Source: Nocardioidaceae bacterium
Lineage (GTDB): Bacteria; Actinomycetota; Actinomycetes; Propionibacteriales; Nocardioidaceae
Length of the DNA: 43,186 bases
Assembly: GCA_025934895.1 (NCBI GenBank)
Contig: JAICWH010000009.1
Coordinates: 1-43,186, forward strand
Direction of reading: 5' to 3'
Of this stretch, positions 33,074-40,807 are shown piece by piece (the stretch's first letter is position 1; every line of letters starts with the position of its first letter). The translations under genes were made by a program, and so were the position numbers. The notes beneath the pieces were generated by a model that ran no database searches, was not told where the DNA came from, and worked only from the letters and a program-made list of their open reading frames with translations.

Positions 33074-34894
33074 ATGACCCAGACTGTCCCGCTCCCCGGC
33101 AAGCACAAGGCACCCGGCAAGCACGCCGCCCCGGTGCCACCCGACTCCTCCACCCACCGCCATGGCGGCCGGCACGCCGCGACGCCGGTGCAGGAGACCG
33201 CTCGCGAGAGCTCCACGACGTCCGTGGCCGAAGGCCCCGTTCGATATGACTCCGCCCACCAGCCGGCCGCCCACCAGCCGGCCGCCCACCAGCCGGCCGC
33301 CCACGCGCCCGCGGCCCAGCGGTCGGCCCTCTCCGAGGCGGCCCCGGTGGAGCCGGGCGACATGTCGCACCGGGAGATCCTCGAGTCGCTGTCCGGGCTG
33401 CTGCTCGGGCTGTTCGTCGCGATGCTGTCCTCGACGGTGGTCTCCAACGCCCTGCCGCGCATCGTCGCGGACCTGCACGGCAGTGAGTCCGGCTACACCT
33501 GGGTCGTCGTCGCCACGCTGCTGACGATGACCGCCTCGACGCCGCTGTGGGGCAAGCTCTCGGACCTGTTCAGCAAGAAGATGCTCGTGCAGACGGCGCT
33601 GGTGGTCTACTCGGTGGGCTCCCTCGCCGCCTCGGTGTCACCCAACATGGGCACCCTGATCGCCTCGCGGGCAGTGCAGGGTCTCGGCGTCGGTGGTCTG
33701 ACCGCGCTGGTCCAGGTCGTGATCGCGTCGATCGTCTCCCCCCGGGAGCGGGGCCGCTACTCCGGCTACATCGGCGCGGTCTTCGCCCTCGCGACGGTGA
33801 GCGGCCCGCTGATCGGGGGCGTCATCGTGGACTCGTCGCTGGGCTGGCGCGGCTGCTTCTTCGTGGGGCTGCCGATCGCCGCGCTCGCGTTCGTCGTGCT
33901 GCAGAAGACACTGCACATCAAGACCGTCAAGCGCGAGGTCAACATCGACTACCTGGGCGCCGCACTGATCACCGGCGGCGTGTCGACCCTGCTGATCTGG
34001 GTCTCTCTGGCCGGCAGCAACTTCGGCTGGACCTCGTTCACCAGCGCCTGGATGGTGGTCCTCGGGGTGCTGCTGCTGGTCGCCGCCGTGACCGTCGAGA
34101 TGCGTGCGGTCGAGCCGATCATCCCCCTGCGGCTCTTCCGCGACCGAACCACCAGCCTGGCGACGTTCGCCTCGGTGATGATCGGTGTCGCGATGTTCGG
34201 CTCCACCGTCTACCTCTCGCAGTACTTCCAGATCGCCAAGGGCATGACCCCTACGCGCGCCGGCCTGATGACGGTCGCGATGGTGGGTGGCCTGGTGATC
34301 TCCAGCCTGACGACCGGCCGGATCATCAGCCGCTACGGGCGGTGGAAGCGCTACCTGGTCGGCGGCATGATCCTGACCGTGGTGGGCCTGTTCCTCCTCG
34401 GCTCGATCGACGACACGACCAGCCTGCTGCGGGTCGGTGTCTTCATGGCGGTCCTCGGCCTGGGCCTGGGGGCCACGATGCAGAACCTGGTGCTGGCCGT
34501 GCAGAACAACACCGCGCAGAAGGACATGGGGGCCGCGAGCTCGGTCGTCGCGTTCTTCCGGTCGATGGGCGGCTCGATCGGGGTGTCCGCGCTGGGTGCG
34601 GTGCTCAGCCACCACGTCACCGCGGACGTGACCTCCGGGCTGGCCCGGCTCGGCGTGCACCCCGGCTCCTCCACGTCGAGCGGCATTCCGGACATGGCGA
34701 CGCTGCCGGCACCGGTGCGTGCGGTGTTCGAGGCGGCTTACGGCCAGGGCATCGGCACGATCTTCATGATCGCGGCGCCGTGTGCGGTCATCGCCTTCGT
34801 AGCGGTCCTGTTCATCCGCGAGGTGCCGCTGCGCACCACCATCGAGCGCTCGGACGAGATCTCCGAGGAGCTCGAGCCGGTCGGCGCTGCCTGA
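33074..34894 (+). CDS. DHA2-type MFS drug/H+ antiporter with long His/Pro-rich N-terminus
   Basis: A 606-residue 14-TM EmrB/QacA-type transporter. The membrane core starts at MSHREILESLSGLLLGLFVAML (residue 97 on), with VVSNALPRIVADL (motif D1-like), LWGKLSDLFSKKMLVQ (motif A), IASRAVQGLGVGGL (motif B) and the GAVFALATVSGPLIGGV motif C. About 96 residues precede the core: Lys/His-rich (GKHKAPGKHAAP, HRHGGRH), then AHQPA repeats. ATG 33362 (residue 97) matches the usual family start and is an alternative. The promoter position favours ATG 33074. A promoter with a palindrome suggests induction by a ligand. It should use the proton gradient to export toxic compounds; the substrate is not visible. 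Confidence 0.88.
   Translation: MTQTVPLPGKHKAPGKHAAPVPPDSSTHRHGGRHAATPVQETARESSTTSVAEGPVRYDSAHQPAAHQPAAHQPAAHAPAAQRSALSEAAPVEPGDMSHREILESLSGLLLGLFVAMLSSTVVSNALPRIVADLHGSESGYTWVVVATLLTMTASTPLWGKLSDLFSKKMLVQTALVVYSVGSLAASVSPNMGTLIASRAVQGLGVGGLTALVQVVIASIVSPRERGRYSGYIGAVFALATVSGPLIGGVIVDSSLGWRGCFFVGLPIAALAFVVLQKTLHIKTVKREVNIDYLGAALITGGVSTLLIWVSLAGSNFGWTSFTSAWMVVLGVLLLVAAVTVEMRAVEPIIPLRLFRDRTTSLATFASVMIGVAMFGSTVYLSQYFQIAKGMTPTRAGLMTVAMVGGLVISSLTTGRIISRYGRWKRYLVGGMILTVVGLFLLGSIDDTTSLLRVGVFMAVLGLGLGATMQNLVLAVQNNTAQKDMGAASSVVAFFRSMGGSIGVSALGAVLSHHVTADVTSGLARLGVHPGSSTSSGIPDMATLPAPVRAVFEAAYGQGIGTIFMIAAPCAVIAFVAVLFIREVPLRTTIERSDEISEELEPVGAA
33254..33298. repeat. 15-bp tandem repeat in the DHA2 N-terminus
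   Basis: Three exact copies of GCCCACCAGCCGGCC (33254-33268, 33269-33283, 33284-33298) and a degenerate fourth, encoding repeated Ala-His-Gln-Pro-Ala in the cytoplasmic tail. Confidence 0.85.
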
Positions 34895-34909
34895 CGCCCG
34901 ACCCGTCGG

Positions 34910-34979
34910 ACAGGCACTCGCGCCCGCACGGCCGCCGCGACGGGCGTGGCGGGGCTGACCTGACCGGTCGAGTGCCTGT
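34910..34979. repeat. Long-armed inverted repeat downstream of the DHA2 gene
   Basis: ACAGGCACTCG (34910-34920) and its exact complement CGAGTGCCTGT (34969-34979) flank 48 bp of GC-rich sequence that itself contains complementary CG tracts. It lies between the DHA2 stop and the convergent MFS remnant, so it may act as a bidirectional terminator. A mobile-element end is less likely. Confidence 0.5.
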
Positions 34980-34997
34980 TCGAGCGGCCTTGTCCCC

Positions 34998-35466
34998 TCA
35001 GCCCTCCGACTCCAGCAGAGCGGCCGGGCCGTCCGTCCGCTGTGCCGGGAGCCGGGCCGCCTGCGGGACCTGGACCGGACCGGGAGCCGCCGACCGGCCG
35101 AGGAGCGCGACTGTGGCCACGGACCCGGCGGCCAGCACCAGCAGGGCGCCCCGCGGACCCAGCGCGGAGGACAGCCAGGGAGCGGTCAGGGACCCCAGCA
35201 GTCCTGCGCCGACCATCACGCTGTCGGTGAGTCCCAGCGCTCCCGCCCGCTGCGCGTCAGGTACGGCGTCCCGGTGGTCGCGGCGCTCGGGGGATCCCCC
35301 GCTCCCGTCGGGCAGCCGCTGACGGGAGATGCGGGGGGTCTGGTCGAGCACGGTGGGCATGCGGGACGTCCCGACGCTGGGGCGAGATGCCATCCCCGAG
35401 TCGACGGCCCGGTCACCGCGTGAGGAGTGCCGCCCGAGCGGTCTGATACGTCCTGCCGAGGGTCAT
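34998..35466 (-). pseudogene. Remnant of a deleted MFS transporter gene
   Basis: Read on the minus strand, ATG 35466 gives MTLGRTYQTARAALLTR and then a stop (35413-35415). This resembles an MFS N-terminus cut off before TM1. In a different frame, about 35273-34998 encodes AVPDAQRAGALGLTDSVMVGAG and onward through a final hydrophobic pair of segments (SALGPRGALLVLAAGSVATVALL) to a stop, which looks like an MFS C-terminus. The ~140 bp between is unrelated and contains the 12-bp palindrome GGGGGATCCCCC (35289-35300). The central 10 or so helices are missing, so no working transporter can be made. An operator-like palindrome survives upstream. Confidence 0.65.
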
Positions 35467-35485
35467 CTCATCGACGCGAGCACAA

Positions 35486-35506
35486 GTACAGTTCCTGAGA
35501 CTGTAC
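35486..35506 (-). promoter_or_regulatory. Orphan palindromic operator before the MFS remnant
   Basis: GTACAGT-N7-ACTGTAC is a perfect 7-bp inverted repeat lying 20 bp before the remnant's ATG 35466. The shape is that of a TetR-type or similar repressor site. No matching regulator gene is nearby, so a repressor encoded elsewhere, or lost, is implied. Confidence 0.6.
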
Positions 35507-35542
35507 GACGAGGCGGGCTCGCGCAACCGGTCCCCGCGAAGC

Positions 35543-35677
35543 TTACCGAGCAGGCGGCGGGTAGAGCGACGTGACCCACACCGCGTCGACGCCCAGGTCG
35601 GCGAGGTGGGGCCGCCGCTTCTCGATGCCCCGCAGGTCCCCGATCCCGTTGCCGTCGGCGAAGCTGCGGATGTCCTG
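35543..35677 (-). pseudogene. Fragment of a glycoside hydrolase family 13 gene
   Basis: Directly after the photolyase stop, and in the same frame, 44 codons read QDIRSFADGNGIGDL, RGIEKRRPHLADLGVDAVWV and TSLYPPPAR, then TAA. This matches the start of the GH13 catalytic barrel (the usual form is Y-x-R-SFxDxNGDGxGDL, followed by LxYLxxLGVDAxWxxPxYxSP). It has no start codon of its own and lacks the catalytic residues, so it is a remnant of an alpha-glucosidase or amylase-type gene whose remainder was deleted. Confidence 0.75.
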
Positions 35678-37039
35678 TCAGGTCTTGACGCGCTCGTAGC
35701 GCCGCAGCGCCTCCGTCCGCTCCCTCTTGTGGTCCACGATCGGCCGCGGGTAGCCCGAGGGTGGCCCCTCGGGTCTGGTCCAGGGCTGGTGCACGAACGG
35801 CTGCTCGAGGTCTGCCAGCTCCGGCACCCAGCGCCGGATGTAGCGTCCCTGCGGGTCGAACTTCGTGCCCTGGGTGACCGGGTTGAAGATCCGGATGTAC
35901 GGCGCCGGGTCGGTGCCGCAGCCGGCGGTCCACTGCCAGCCGTGCTGGTTGGAGGCGAGGTCACCGTCGACCAGCCAGTGCATGAAGTGCCGCGCGCCGT
36001 GCTGCCACTCGATGTGCAGGTCCTTGACCAAGAAGCTGGCCACGATCATCCGCACCCGGTTGTGCATCCAGCCGACGGACCGCATCTGCCGCATGCCGGC
36101 GTCCACGATCGGGAACCCGGTCCGGCCCTCGCACCAGGCCGTGAACCGGTCAGCCGGCTCGTCGTAGCGCATCTGCGCGAACTCCGGGCGCAGGTAGTCG
36201 CGGGCGCTTCGCGGCTGCTGGAACAGCACCTCGGCGTAGAACTCCCGCCAGGCGAGCTCCTTGCGGTAGGTCGCCGCCGCCTTGGTCGGTCGGTCCCGGA
36301 GGTCCGCGAGCAGGGTGCGGGGGTGGATCTCGCCCCACTTCAGCCGCACCGACATGTGGCTGGTCACGTCGAGGTCGGGGCGGTCGCGGTGGGCGTCGTA
36401 GTCAGCCAGCCGCTCGTCGACGTAGTCGCGCCACGCCTGCCGGGCCGCGTCCTCGCCGGCCTCCGGGAGCTCCAGCCCGGCGGGCAGCGACGGCCGGGGG
36501 ATGTCGACGGAGGCGTCGAGTGACAGCCAGGTGACGTCCTGGGGGGCGTCGACCGGGTCCCGCCACCCGTGCTCCAGCCAGCCGCGGGAGAACGGGGTGA
36601 ACACCTGGTAGGGCCGGCCCGACCCGTTCTTCACGCGGTCCGGAGCCACGGCGTACGGCGACCCCGTCCGGGCCAGCTCGATGCCTGCCGCGCGCAGCGC
36701 CCGCTCGACGTCGAGGTCCCGCTGCCGGCCGTAGGGTCCGTAGTCGGCCGCGACGTGGACCCGGCTCGCGCCGACCTGGCGGGCCGCGGCGACCACCTCG
36801 CGGACGGGGTCGCCCCGGCGCAGCGCGAGCCCGCCGCCGCGGTCCTGCAGGGACCGGTCGAGGGCGGCGAGCGAGCGGGAGAGGTAGCAGCGGCGGGACA
36901 CCCCGGCGGGTCCCCACAGCACCGGGTCGAGGACGAACAGCGGCAGCACCCCGGCGCCGTCACCGCAGGCGTCGAGGAGGGCGGGGTTGTCGCCGAGCCG
37001 GAGGTCGCGGCGGAACCACATCACGGTGCGTGTCGACAC
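35678..37039 (-). CDS. phrB: Deoxyribodipyrimidine photolyase (class I)
   Basis: A 453-residue FAD photolyase that repairs cyclobutane pyrimidine dimers with blue light. The antenna domain starts TVMWFRRDLRLGDNPALLDAC. The FAD/DNA domain contains ELAWREFYAEVLFQQP, CEGRTGFPIVDAGMRQM, GWMHNRVRMIVASFLVKDLHI, the tryptophan-rich DGDLASNQHGWQWTAGCGTD, and the end IRIFNPVTQGTKFDPQGRYIRRWVPEL. The start is taken as GTG 37039, since CACAGT lies seven bases upstream; ATG 37069 would add ten residues. A GH13 remnant follows its stop. It is divergent from the dtxR-type gene. Confidence 0.93.
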   Translation of the reverse strand: MSTRTVMWFRRDLRLGDNPALLDACGDGAGVLPLFVLDPVLWGPAGVSRRCYLSRSLAALDRSLQDRGGGLALRRGDPVREVVAAARQVGASRVHVAADYGPYGRQRDLDVERALRAAGIELARTGSPYAVAPDRVKNGSGRPYQVFTPFSRGWLEHGWRDPVDAPQDVTWLSLDASVDIPRPSLPAGLELPEAGEDAARQAWRDYVDERLADYDAHRDRPDLDVTSHMSVRLKWGEIHPRTLLADLRDRPTKAAATYRKELAWREFYAEVLFQQPRSARDYLRPEFAQMRYDEPADRFTAWCEGRTGFPIVDAGMRQMRSVGWMHNRVRMIVASFLVKDLHIEWQHGARHFMHWLVDGDLASNQHGWQWTAGCGTDPAPYIRIFNPVTQGTKFDPQGRYIRRWVPELADLEQPFVHQPWTRPEGPPSGYPRPIVDHKRERTEALRRYERVKT

Positions 37040-37046
37040 ATCCACC

Positions 37047-37052
37047 ACTGTG
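37047..37052 (-). promoter_or_regulatory. -10 element of the photolyase gene
   Basis: CACAGT on the minus strand ends seven bases before GTG 37039. It argues for that start over ATG 37069. Confidence 0.35.
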
Positions 37053-37167
37053 CCAGGTGCCACCGACATCGAGCCGGGACCGACGACGGGTGCGCCGGGT
37101 GACGGGCCCTTCGGGGCTCTGGTGAGCGCCCACCACCGGATCGCGAACCGGCCCCGGACCCGTGGGA

Positions 37168-37173
37168 GACAAT
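37168..37173 (+). promoter_or_regulatory. -10 element of the DtxR-type gene
   Basis: GACAAT ends six bases before GTG 37180. With the residue numbering of the protein it fixes the start, in place of GTG 37162. Confidence 0.5.
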
Positions 37174-37179
37174 GGGACG

Positions 37180-37863
37180 GTGAGCGACCTGATCGACACC
37201 ACCGAGATGTACCTCCGGACCATCTATGAGCTGGTCGAGGAGGGCGTCGTGCCGCTGCGGGCGCGGATCGCCGAGCGGCTGCACCAGAGCGGACCGACGG
37301 TCAGCCAGACGGTGGCACGGATGGAGCGCGACGGGCTCCTGTCGGTCGAGGGGGACCGGCACCTGCAGCTCTCCGAGGAGGGCAACCGGCTCGCGGTCCG
37401 GGTGATGCGCAAGCACCGCCTCGCCGAGCGGCTGCTCACCGATGTGATCGGGCTGGAGTGGGAGCACGTGCACGCCGAGGCCTGCCGTTGGGAGCACGTG
37501 ATCTCAGAGACGGTCGAGCGCCGCCTGGTCGAGCTGCTGGACCACCCGACCGAGTCGCCCTACGGCAACCCCATCCCGGGGCTCTCCGAGCTGGGCGAGA
37601 CCAATGCCGAGATGCCGACCGACGTGGAGCCGCTCGACTCGGTGGCTCGGGTGGCCGGTGAGCACCGGGTGATGGTGCGCCGGATCGGTGAGGAGATGCA
37701 GAAGGACGAGCAGGTGATGGCGGCGCTGCGCCGGGTCGGGGCCTTCCCGGACAAGGTGGTCACGGTCGCCGCGGGGGCCGGAGGAGTGCTCGTGGGCAGC
37801 GGAGGCGAGACCGCGGAGATCGACCTCGAGCTCGCTTCGCATCTGTTCGTGCACCGCCTGTGA
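37180..37863 (+). CDS. DtxR/IdeR family metal-dependent repressor
   Basis: A 227-residue regulator with a winged-helix DNA-binding domain ([29 protein letters not shown]), a dimerisation domain and a C-terminal SH3-like domain (about 150-227). From GTG 37180 the metal ligands fall exactly at the DtxR numbers: Met10, His79, Glu83, His98, Cys102, Glu105, His106. This both supports the start and shows both metal sites intact. DtxR members sense Fe(II) or Mn(II) and repress uptake genes. No iron-uptake gene or obvious iron box is adjacent, so its targets lie elsewhere. It is divergent from the photolyase gene. Confidence 0.92.
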   Translation: MSDLIDTTEMYLRTIYELVEEGVVPLRARIAERLHQSGPTVSQTVARMERDGLLSVEGDRHLQLSEEGNRLAVRVMRKHRLAERLLTDVIGLEWEHVHAEACRWEHVISETVERRLVELLDHPTESPYGNPIPGLSELGETNAEMPTDVEPLDSVARVAGEHRVMVRRIGEEMQKDEQVMAALRRVGAFPDKVVTVAAGAGGVLVGSGGETAEIDLELASHLFVHRL

Positions 37864-37892
37864 TCCGGGCCGGTGCGCCTCCAGCCGACGGG

Positions 37893-38795
37893 TCAGACGT
37901 TGAGGTCGACTCCCACTGAGCGCGCGTCTGACAGCTCGGGCACCGGGACGCACGGCCGGGCAGCGAGCGCGCGCAGGAACTCGGTGGTGCCGTGGTGCAG
38001 CCTGGTCACCGGGAGGTCGTCGGCCCGGGTCGGTCCACGGTTCACGACGACCACCGGGACCCCGAGCTTGGTGGCGCGGCGCACGAACCGGAAGCCGGAC
38101 ATCACGGTGAGCGACGACCCGAGCACCAGCAGGGCGTCCGAGCCCCGCTCCAGGGCGTCCACCGCCGCGTAGCAGCGCTCCACCCGCGGCTTGGGGACGT
38201 TCTCGCCGAAGAAGACCACGTCCGGTTTGAGCACCCCGCCGCAGGACTCGCAGCCGGGCACCCGGAACCCCGACGTGTCCGCCAGCTCGACGTCACCGTC
38301 GGGCCGGACCTGCACGTCGCCGTGTCGGTCGACCCAGCCCGGGTTCAGCCGAGCGAGCCGGGCCTGCAGCCACCCGCGGCTGGTCCGTTCGCGGCAGCCG
38401 AGGCAGACGACGTCGGAGATCCGGCCGTGCAGCGCGCACACCGAGCGGCTGCCGGCGGCCTCGTGGAGGCCATCCACGTTCTGGGTCACCAGCAGCCGGA
38501 CCCGCCCGGCGGCCTCGAGAGCCGCCAGGGCGCGGTGCCCGTCGTTGGGGACCGCCCGCGTCATCCTCGACCAGCCCAGGTGCGAGCGCGCCCAGTAGCG
38601 CTGTTGGGCCTGCGGTCCCGAGACGAACTCCGCGTAGGTCATCGGCGTCCGGGCCGGCGACCCCGGCCCCCGGTAGTCCGGGATGCCGGAGTCCGTGCTC
38701 ATCCCAGCCCCGGTCAGGGCGACGAAGGACCGCGCGCCGAGCAGGTCGAGCACCCGGTGGAGGTCGTCGACGGCGGAGTCGGGCGGCGCGGTCAT
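37893..38795 (-). CDS. Sir2-type NAD-dependent protein deacylase
   Basis: A 300-residue sirtuin. It shows GAGMSTDSGIPDYRG (29-43; SGIPDYRG instead of the more common PDFRG), TQNVDGLHEAAG (104-115), the catalytic His123 in CALHGRI, a zinc site of Cys131, Cys134, Cys182 and Cys185, VFFGENVPK and LGSSLTV. The linker between the zinc cysteine pairs is long. These enzymes remove acyl groups from lysines using NAD; the target is unknown. The start is ATG 38795 or the preceding GTG 38798: the upstream TATCCT (38804-38809, minus strand) lies eight and five bases away respectively. Confidence 0.88.
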   Translation of the reverse strand: MTAPPDSAVDDLHRVLDLLGARSFVALTGAGMSTDSGIPDYRGPGSPARTPMTYAEFVSGPQAQQRYWARSHLGWSRMTRAVPNDGHRALAALEAAGRVRLLVTQNVDGLHEAAGSRSVCALHGRISDVVCLGCRERTSRGWLQARLARLNPGWVDRHGDVQVRPDGDVELADTSGFRVPGCESCGGVLKPDVVFFGENVPKPRVERCYAAVDALERGSDALLVLGSSLTVMSGFRFVRRATKLGVPVVVVNRGPTRADDLPVTRLHHGTTEFLRALAARPCVPVPELSDARSVGVDLNV

Positions 38796-38859
38796 CACCG
38801 TGAAGGATACGGGGACCGATTTAACCGGTCGGAGGCCAGGACGGAGGGGCGCGGGGCCC

Positions 38860-38865
38860 TACCCT
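38860..38865 (+). promoter_or_regulatory. -10 element of the 217-residue membrane protein gene
   Basis: TACCCT ends seven bases before ATG 38873. It lies in the short divergent region shared with the sirtuin gene. Confidence 0.5.
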
Positions 38866-38872
38866 CGAGGCC

Positions 38873-39526
38873 ATGCGCAGCGACTGGGTCCCGATGTCGG
38901 CGAGCGCCCTGGTGATCGGCGCGATGTCCCTGGTCTTCGGGTCCGTCCTGAACCCGGCAGACCCGGGGTCGTCGACGGCACAGACCCTGAGCGTGGTGAG
39001 CCAGGAGGGGGCGCGCTGGCTGGGGATGGCGGTGATGTACGCCTTCGCCTCGGTGACCCTGAACCTCGGGCTCCCCGCGGTGCTGACGCTGTTCACCGGT
39101 CGACGGGGTCACGGCGTGGCCCTGGTCGGGGTGGCGGTGTTCTCCGTCGGGGTCATCGGCACCAGCGGCTACGCGATGCTGATGGTGTTCTTCCGGGCCA
39201 CCGTCGTCGCGGGCGCGCTGCGCGGTGACCAGCTCGCGGACGTCTCCCACGAGCACGGACTGGTGTTCTTCCTCATCGGCTGGATCGCCTCCTTCTACGG
39301 TGGCGTGCTGCTGATCGCCGTGGCCCTGCTGATGTCCGGCACGACGTCTCGCTGGGTCCCGCTGCTGCTGCTGGTGTTCGTGGCGATGCTGCCCTTCGCC
39401 GCCCACCTCGGGCGGGTGGCCTCCGCCGTGCAGGTGATGGCGTTCGCCGCGGCGTTCACCGGGATCGCGGTCGCCGCGGTCTCGAAGGCCGACCGCAGCC
39501 CGCCGTCGGGCCGCCCGGTCGTCTAG
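38873..39526 (+). CDS. Multi-pass membrane protein of unknown function
   Basis: A 217-residue protein with about six hydrophobic segments, roughly 10-26, 49-72, 82-106, 125-153, 157-177 and 185-203. Most are rich in Val, Ala and Leu. A short hydrophilic loop DQLADVSHEHG lies near 119-129. I do not recognise a family. The context (divergent from a sirtuin, upstream of a minisatellite and HAD gene) gives no functional clue. Confidence 0.75.
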   Translation: MRSDWVPMSASALVIGAMSLVFGSVLNPADPGSSTAQTLSVVSQEGARWLGMAVMYAFASVTLNLGLPAVLTLFTGRRGHGVALVGVAVFSVGVIGTSGYAMLMVFFRATVVAGALRGDQLADVSHEHGLVFFLIGWIASFYGGVLLIAVALLMSGTTSRWVPLLLLVFVAMLPFAAHLGRVASAVQVMAFAAAFTGIAVAAVSKADRSPPSGRPVV

Positions 39527-39545
39527 CACCTTCCGTCACACTTTT

Positions 39546-39605
39546 GACCCGACCGGTGACCCGACCGGTGACCCGACCGGTGACCCGACCGGTGACCCGA
39601 CCGGT
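39546..39605. repeat. 12-bp minisatellite, five exact copies, intergenic
   Basis: GACCCGACCGGT is repeated five times without mismatch between the membrane protein gene and the HAD-IIA gene. Each unit contains the palindrome ACCGGT. It ends 22 bp before the likely -10 element of the HAD gene, so it occupies the -35 and upstream promoter region. Confidence 0.95.
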
Positions 39606-39627
39606 GCCCGTTTCCGGGGCTCCGTGA

Positions 39628-39633
39628 CAGCAT
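39628..39633 (+). promoter_or_regulatory. Possible -10 element of the HAD-IIA gene
   Basis: CAGCAT ends seven bases before ATG 39641. A weak match, but the spacing agrees with other leaderless genes here. Confidence 0.3.
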
Positions 39634-39640
39634 GGTCGCC

Positions 39641-40480
39641 ATGAGTGGTCGATCCCAGCCGTCCCAGCGAGCCGTCCGCGCATGGCTCTCCGACATGGAC
39701 GGGGTGCTGGTCCACGAGGAGGAGCCGATCCCCGGTGCCGCCGACTTCATCGCCCGGCTGAGGAGGACGGGTCGCCCGTTCCTGCTGCTGACGAACAACT
39801 CCATCTTCACCCCGCGCGACCTCAAGGCCCGGTTGCACCGGTCCGGGATCGACGTACCCGAGGACGCGATCTGGACCAGCGCGCTGGCCACGGCGCAGTT
39901 CCTGGACAACCAGCGTCCGGAGGGTACGGCGTACGTCATCGGCGAGGCGGGTCTGACCACCGCCATGCACGAGATCGGCTACGTGATGACCGAGCGTGAC
40001 CCGGACTACGTGGTGCTCGGGGAGACACGGACCTACTCCTTCGAGGCGATCACCACCGCAATCCGGCTGGTGGAGAAGGGCGCGCGGTTCATCGCCACGA
40101 ACCCGGACGTCTCCGGGCCCAGCCTGCACGGGCCGATCCCGGCGACGGGCGCGGTGGCCGCGCTGATCACCAAGGCGACCGGCGTCGAGCCGTACTTCGT
40201 CGGCAAGCCCAACCCTCTGATGATGCGCTCCGCGCTGAACCGGATCGACGCGCACTCGGAGAGCACGGTGATGGTCGGCGACCGGATGGACACCGACGTG
40301 GTCTCGGGGCTGGAGGCGGGGCTGCGCACCATCCTGGTGATGACCGGGTCCACCAAGGCGGGTCAGGTGGAGCGCTACCCGTACCGGCCGACCCACATCG
40401 TCGACTCGGTCGCCGACGTGGTCGACCTGGTCGACACGTGGACCGACGAGGAGGAGGAGGTCGTCGACTTCGCCCTCTGA
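39641..40480 (+). CDS. HAD-IIA family hydrolase (NagD-like phosphatase)
   Basis: A 279-residue HAD-IIA enzyme. It shows the nucleophile motif [15 protein letters not shown] (Asp18, Asp20), the motif II segment [13 protein letters not shown], the C2-type cap, the motif III Lys in [14 protein letters not shown], and motif [21 protein letters not shown]. Relatives dephosphorylate nucleotides or sugar phosphates. ATG 39641 is preferred to the in-frame ATG 39632 because of the promoter hexamer. The acidic C-terminus ([13 protein letters not shown]) is unusual but short. The gene is preceded by a minisatellite. Confidence 0.9.
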   Translation: MSGRSQPSQRAVRAWLSDMDGVLVHEEEPIPGAADFIARLRRTGRPFLLLTNNSIFTPRDLKARLHRSGIDVPEDAIWTSALATAQFLDNQRPEGTAYVIGEAGLTTAMHEIGYVMTERDPDYVVLGETRTYSFEAITTAIRLVEKGARFIATNPDVSGPSLHGPIPATGAVAALITKATGVEPYFVGKPNPLMMRSALNRIDAHSESTVMVGDRMDTDVVSGLEAGLRTILVMTGSTKAGQVERYPYRPTHIVDSVADVVDLVDTWTDEEEEVVDFAL

Positions 40481-40509
40481 GACCGCCGGTCGACGGGCTC
40501 CGTGAGCCC

Positions 40510-40776
40510 TCAGGCGTAGCGGGCTGCGAACCGGGCCCGCGCCTTCGCCGCCTCGACCTCGCGGTCCCTGGGTGCGGCGCTCGTGGTCAGCTCGGCGAGC
40601 AGCCGACGCGTCGTCGCGGTCACCTCCAGGACCGCCCGGTCGAACGCCTCCTTGTTCGCCTGGGACGGATGGGTGGAACCGCTGACCTTCCGGACGTACT
40701 GGAGGGCGGCGGCATGCACCTCGTCGGTGGTGGCCGGCGGGTCGAAGTTGTGCAGGGTCCTGATGTTGCGGCACAT
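40510..40776 (-). CDS. DUF2277 family protein
   Basis: An 88-residue protein starting MCRNIRTLHNFDPPATTDEV, the exact hallmark of DUF2277, followed by AALQYVRKVSGSTHPSQANKEAFDRAV. Soluble and helical; the family has no established function. TATCCT (40784-40789) lies seven bases before the ATG, implying a leaderless transcript. It is convergent with the HAD gene (29 bp). Confidence 0.92.
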   Translation of the reverse strand: MCRNIRTLHNFDPPATTDEVHAAALQYVRKVSGSTHPSQANKEAFDRAVLEVTATTRRLLAELTTSAAPRDREVEAAKARARFAARYA

Positions 40777-40783
40777 GGCGTCC

Positions 40784-40789
40784 AGGATA
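40784..40789 (-). promoter_or_regulatory. -10 element of the DUF2277 gene
   Basis: TATCCT on the minus strand ends seven bases before ATG 40776. Confidence 0.5.
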
Positions 40790-40807
40790 CCGACGCGAGA
40801 ACTCCGG

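Noticed and set aside
34910-34979. Insertion-sequence ends
   Set aside because: Only 48 bp lie between the arms, with no transposase and no target-site duplication; a terminator is simpler.
35042-35574. Small plus-strand frames across the MFS remnant
   Set aside because: They lack start signals and homology; the minus-strand reading explains the region better.
39546-39605. CRISPR-like array
   Set aside because: Units are head-to-tail 12-mers without spacers, and no cas genes are present.
39536-40774. 412-codon minus-strand frame opposite the HAD-IIA gene
   Set aside because: Shadow of the HAD-IIA gene; the frame runs into the minisatellite as Gly-Arg-Val-Thr repeats and has no recognisable domain.
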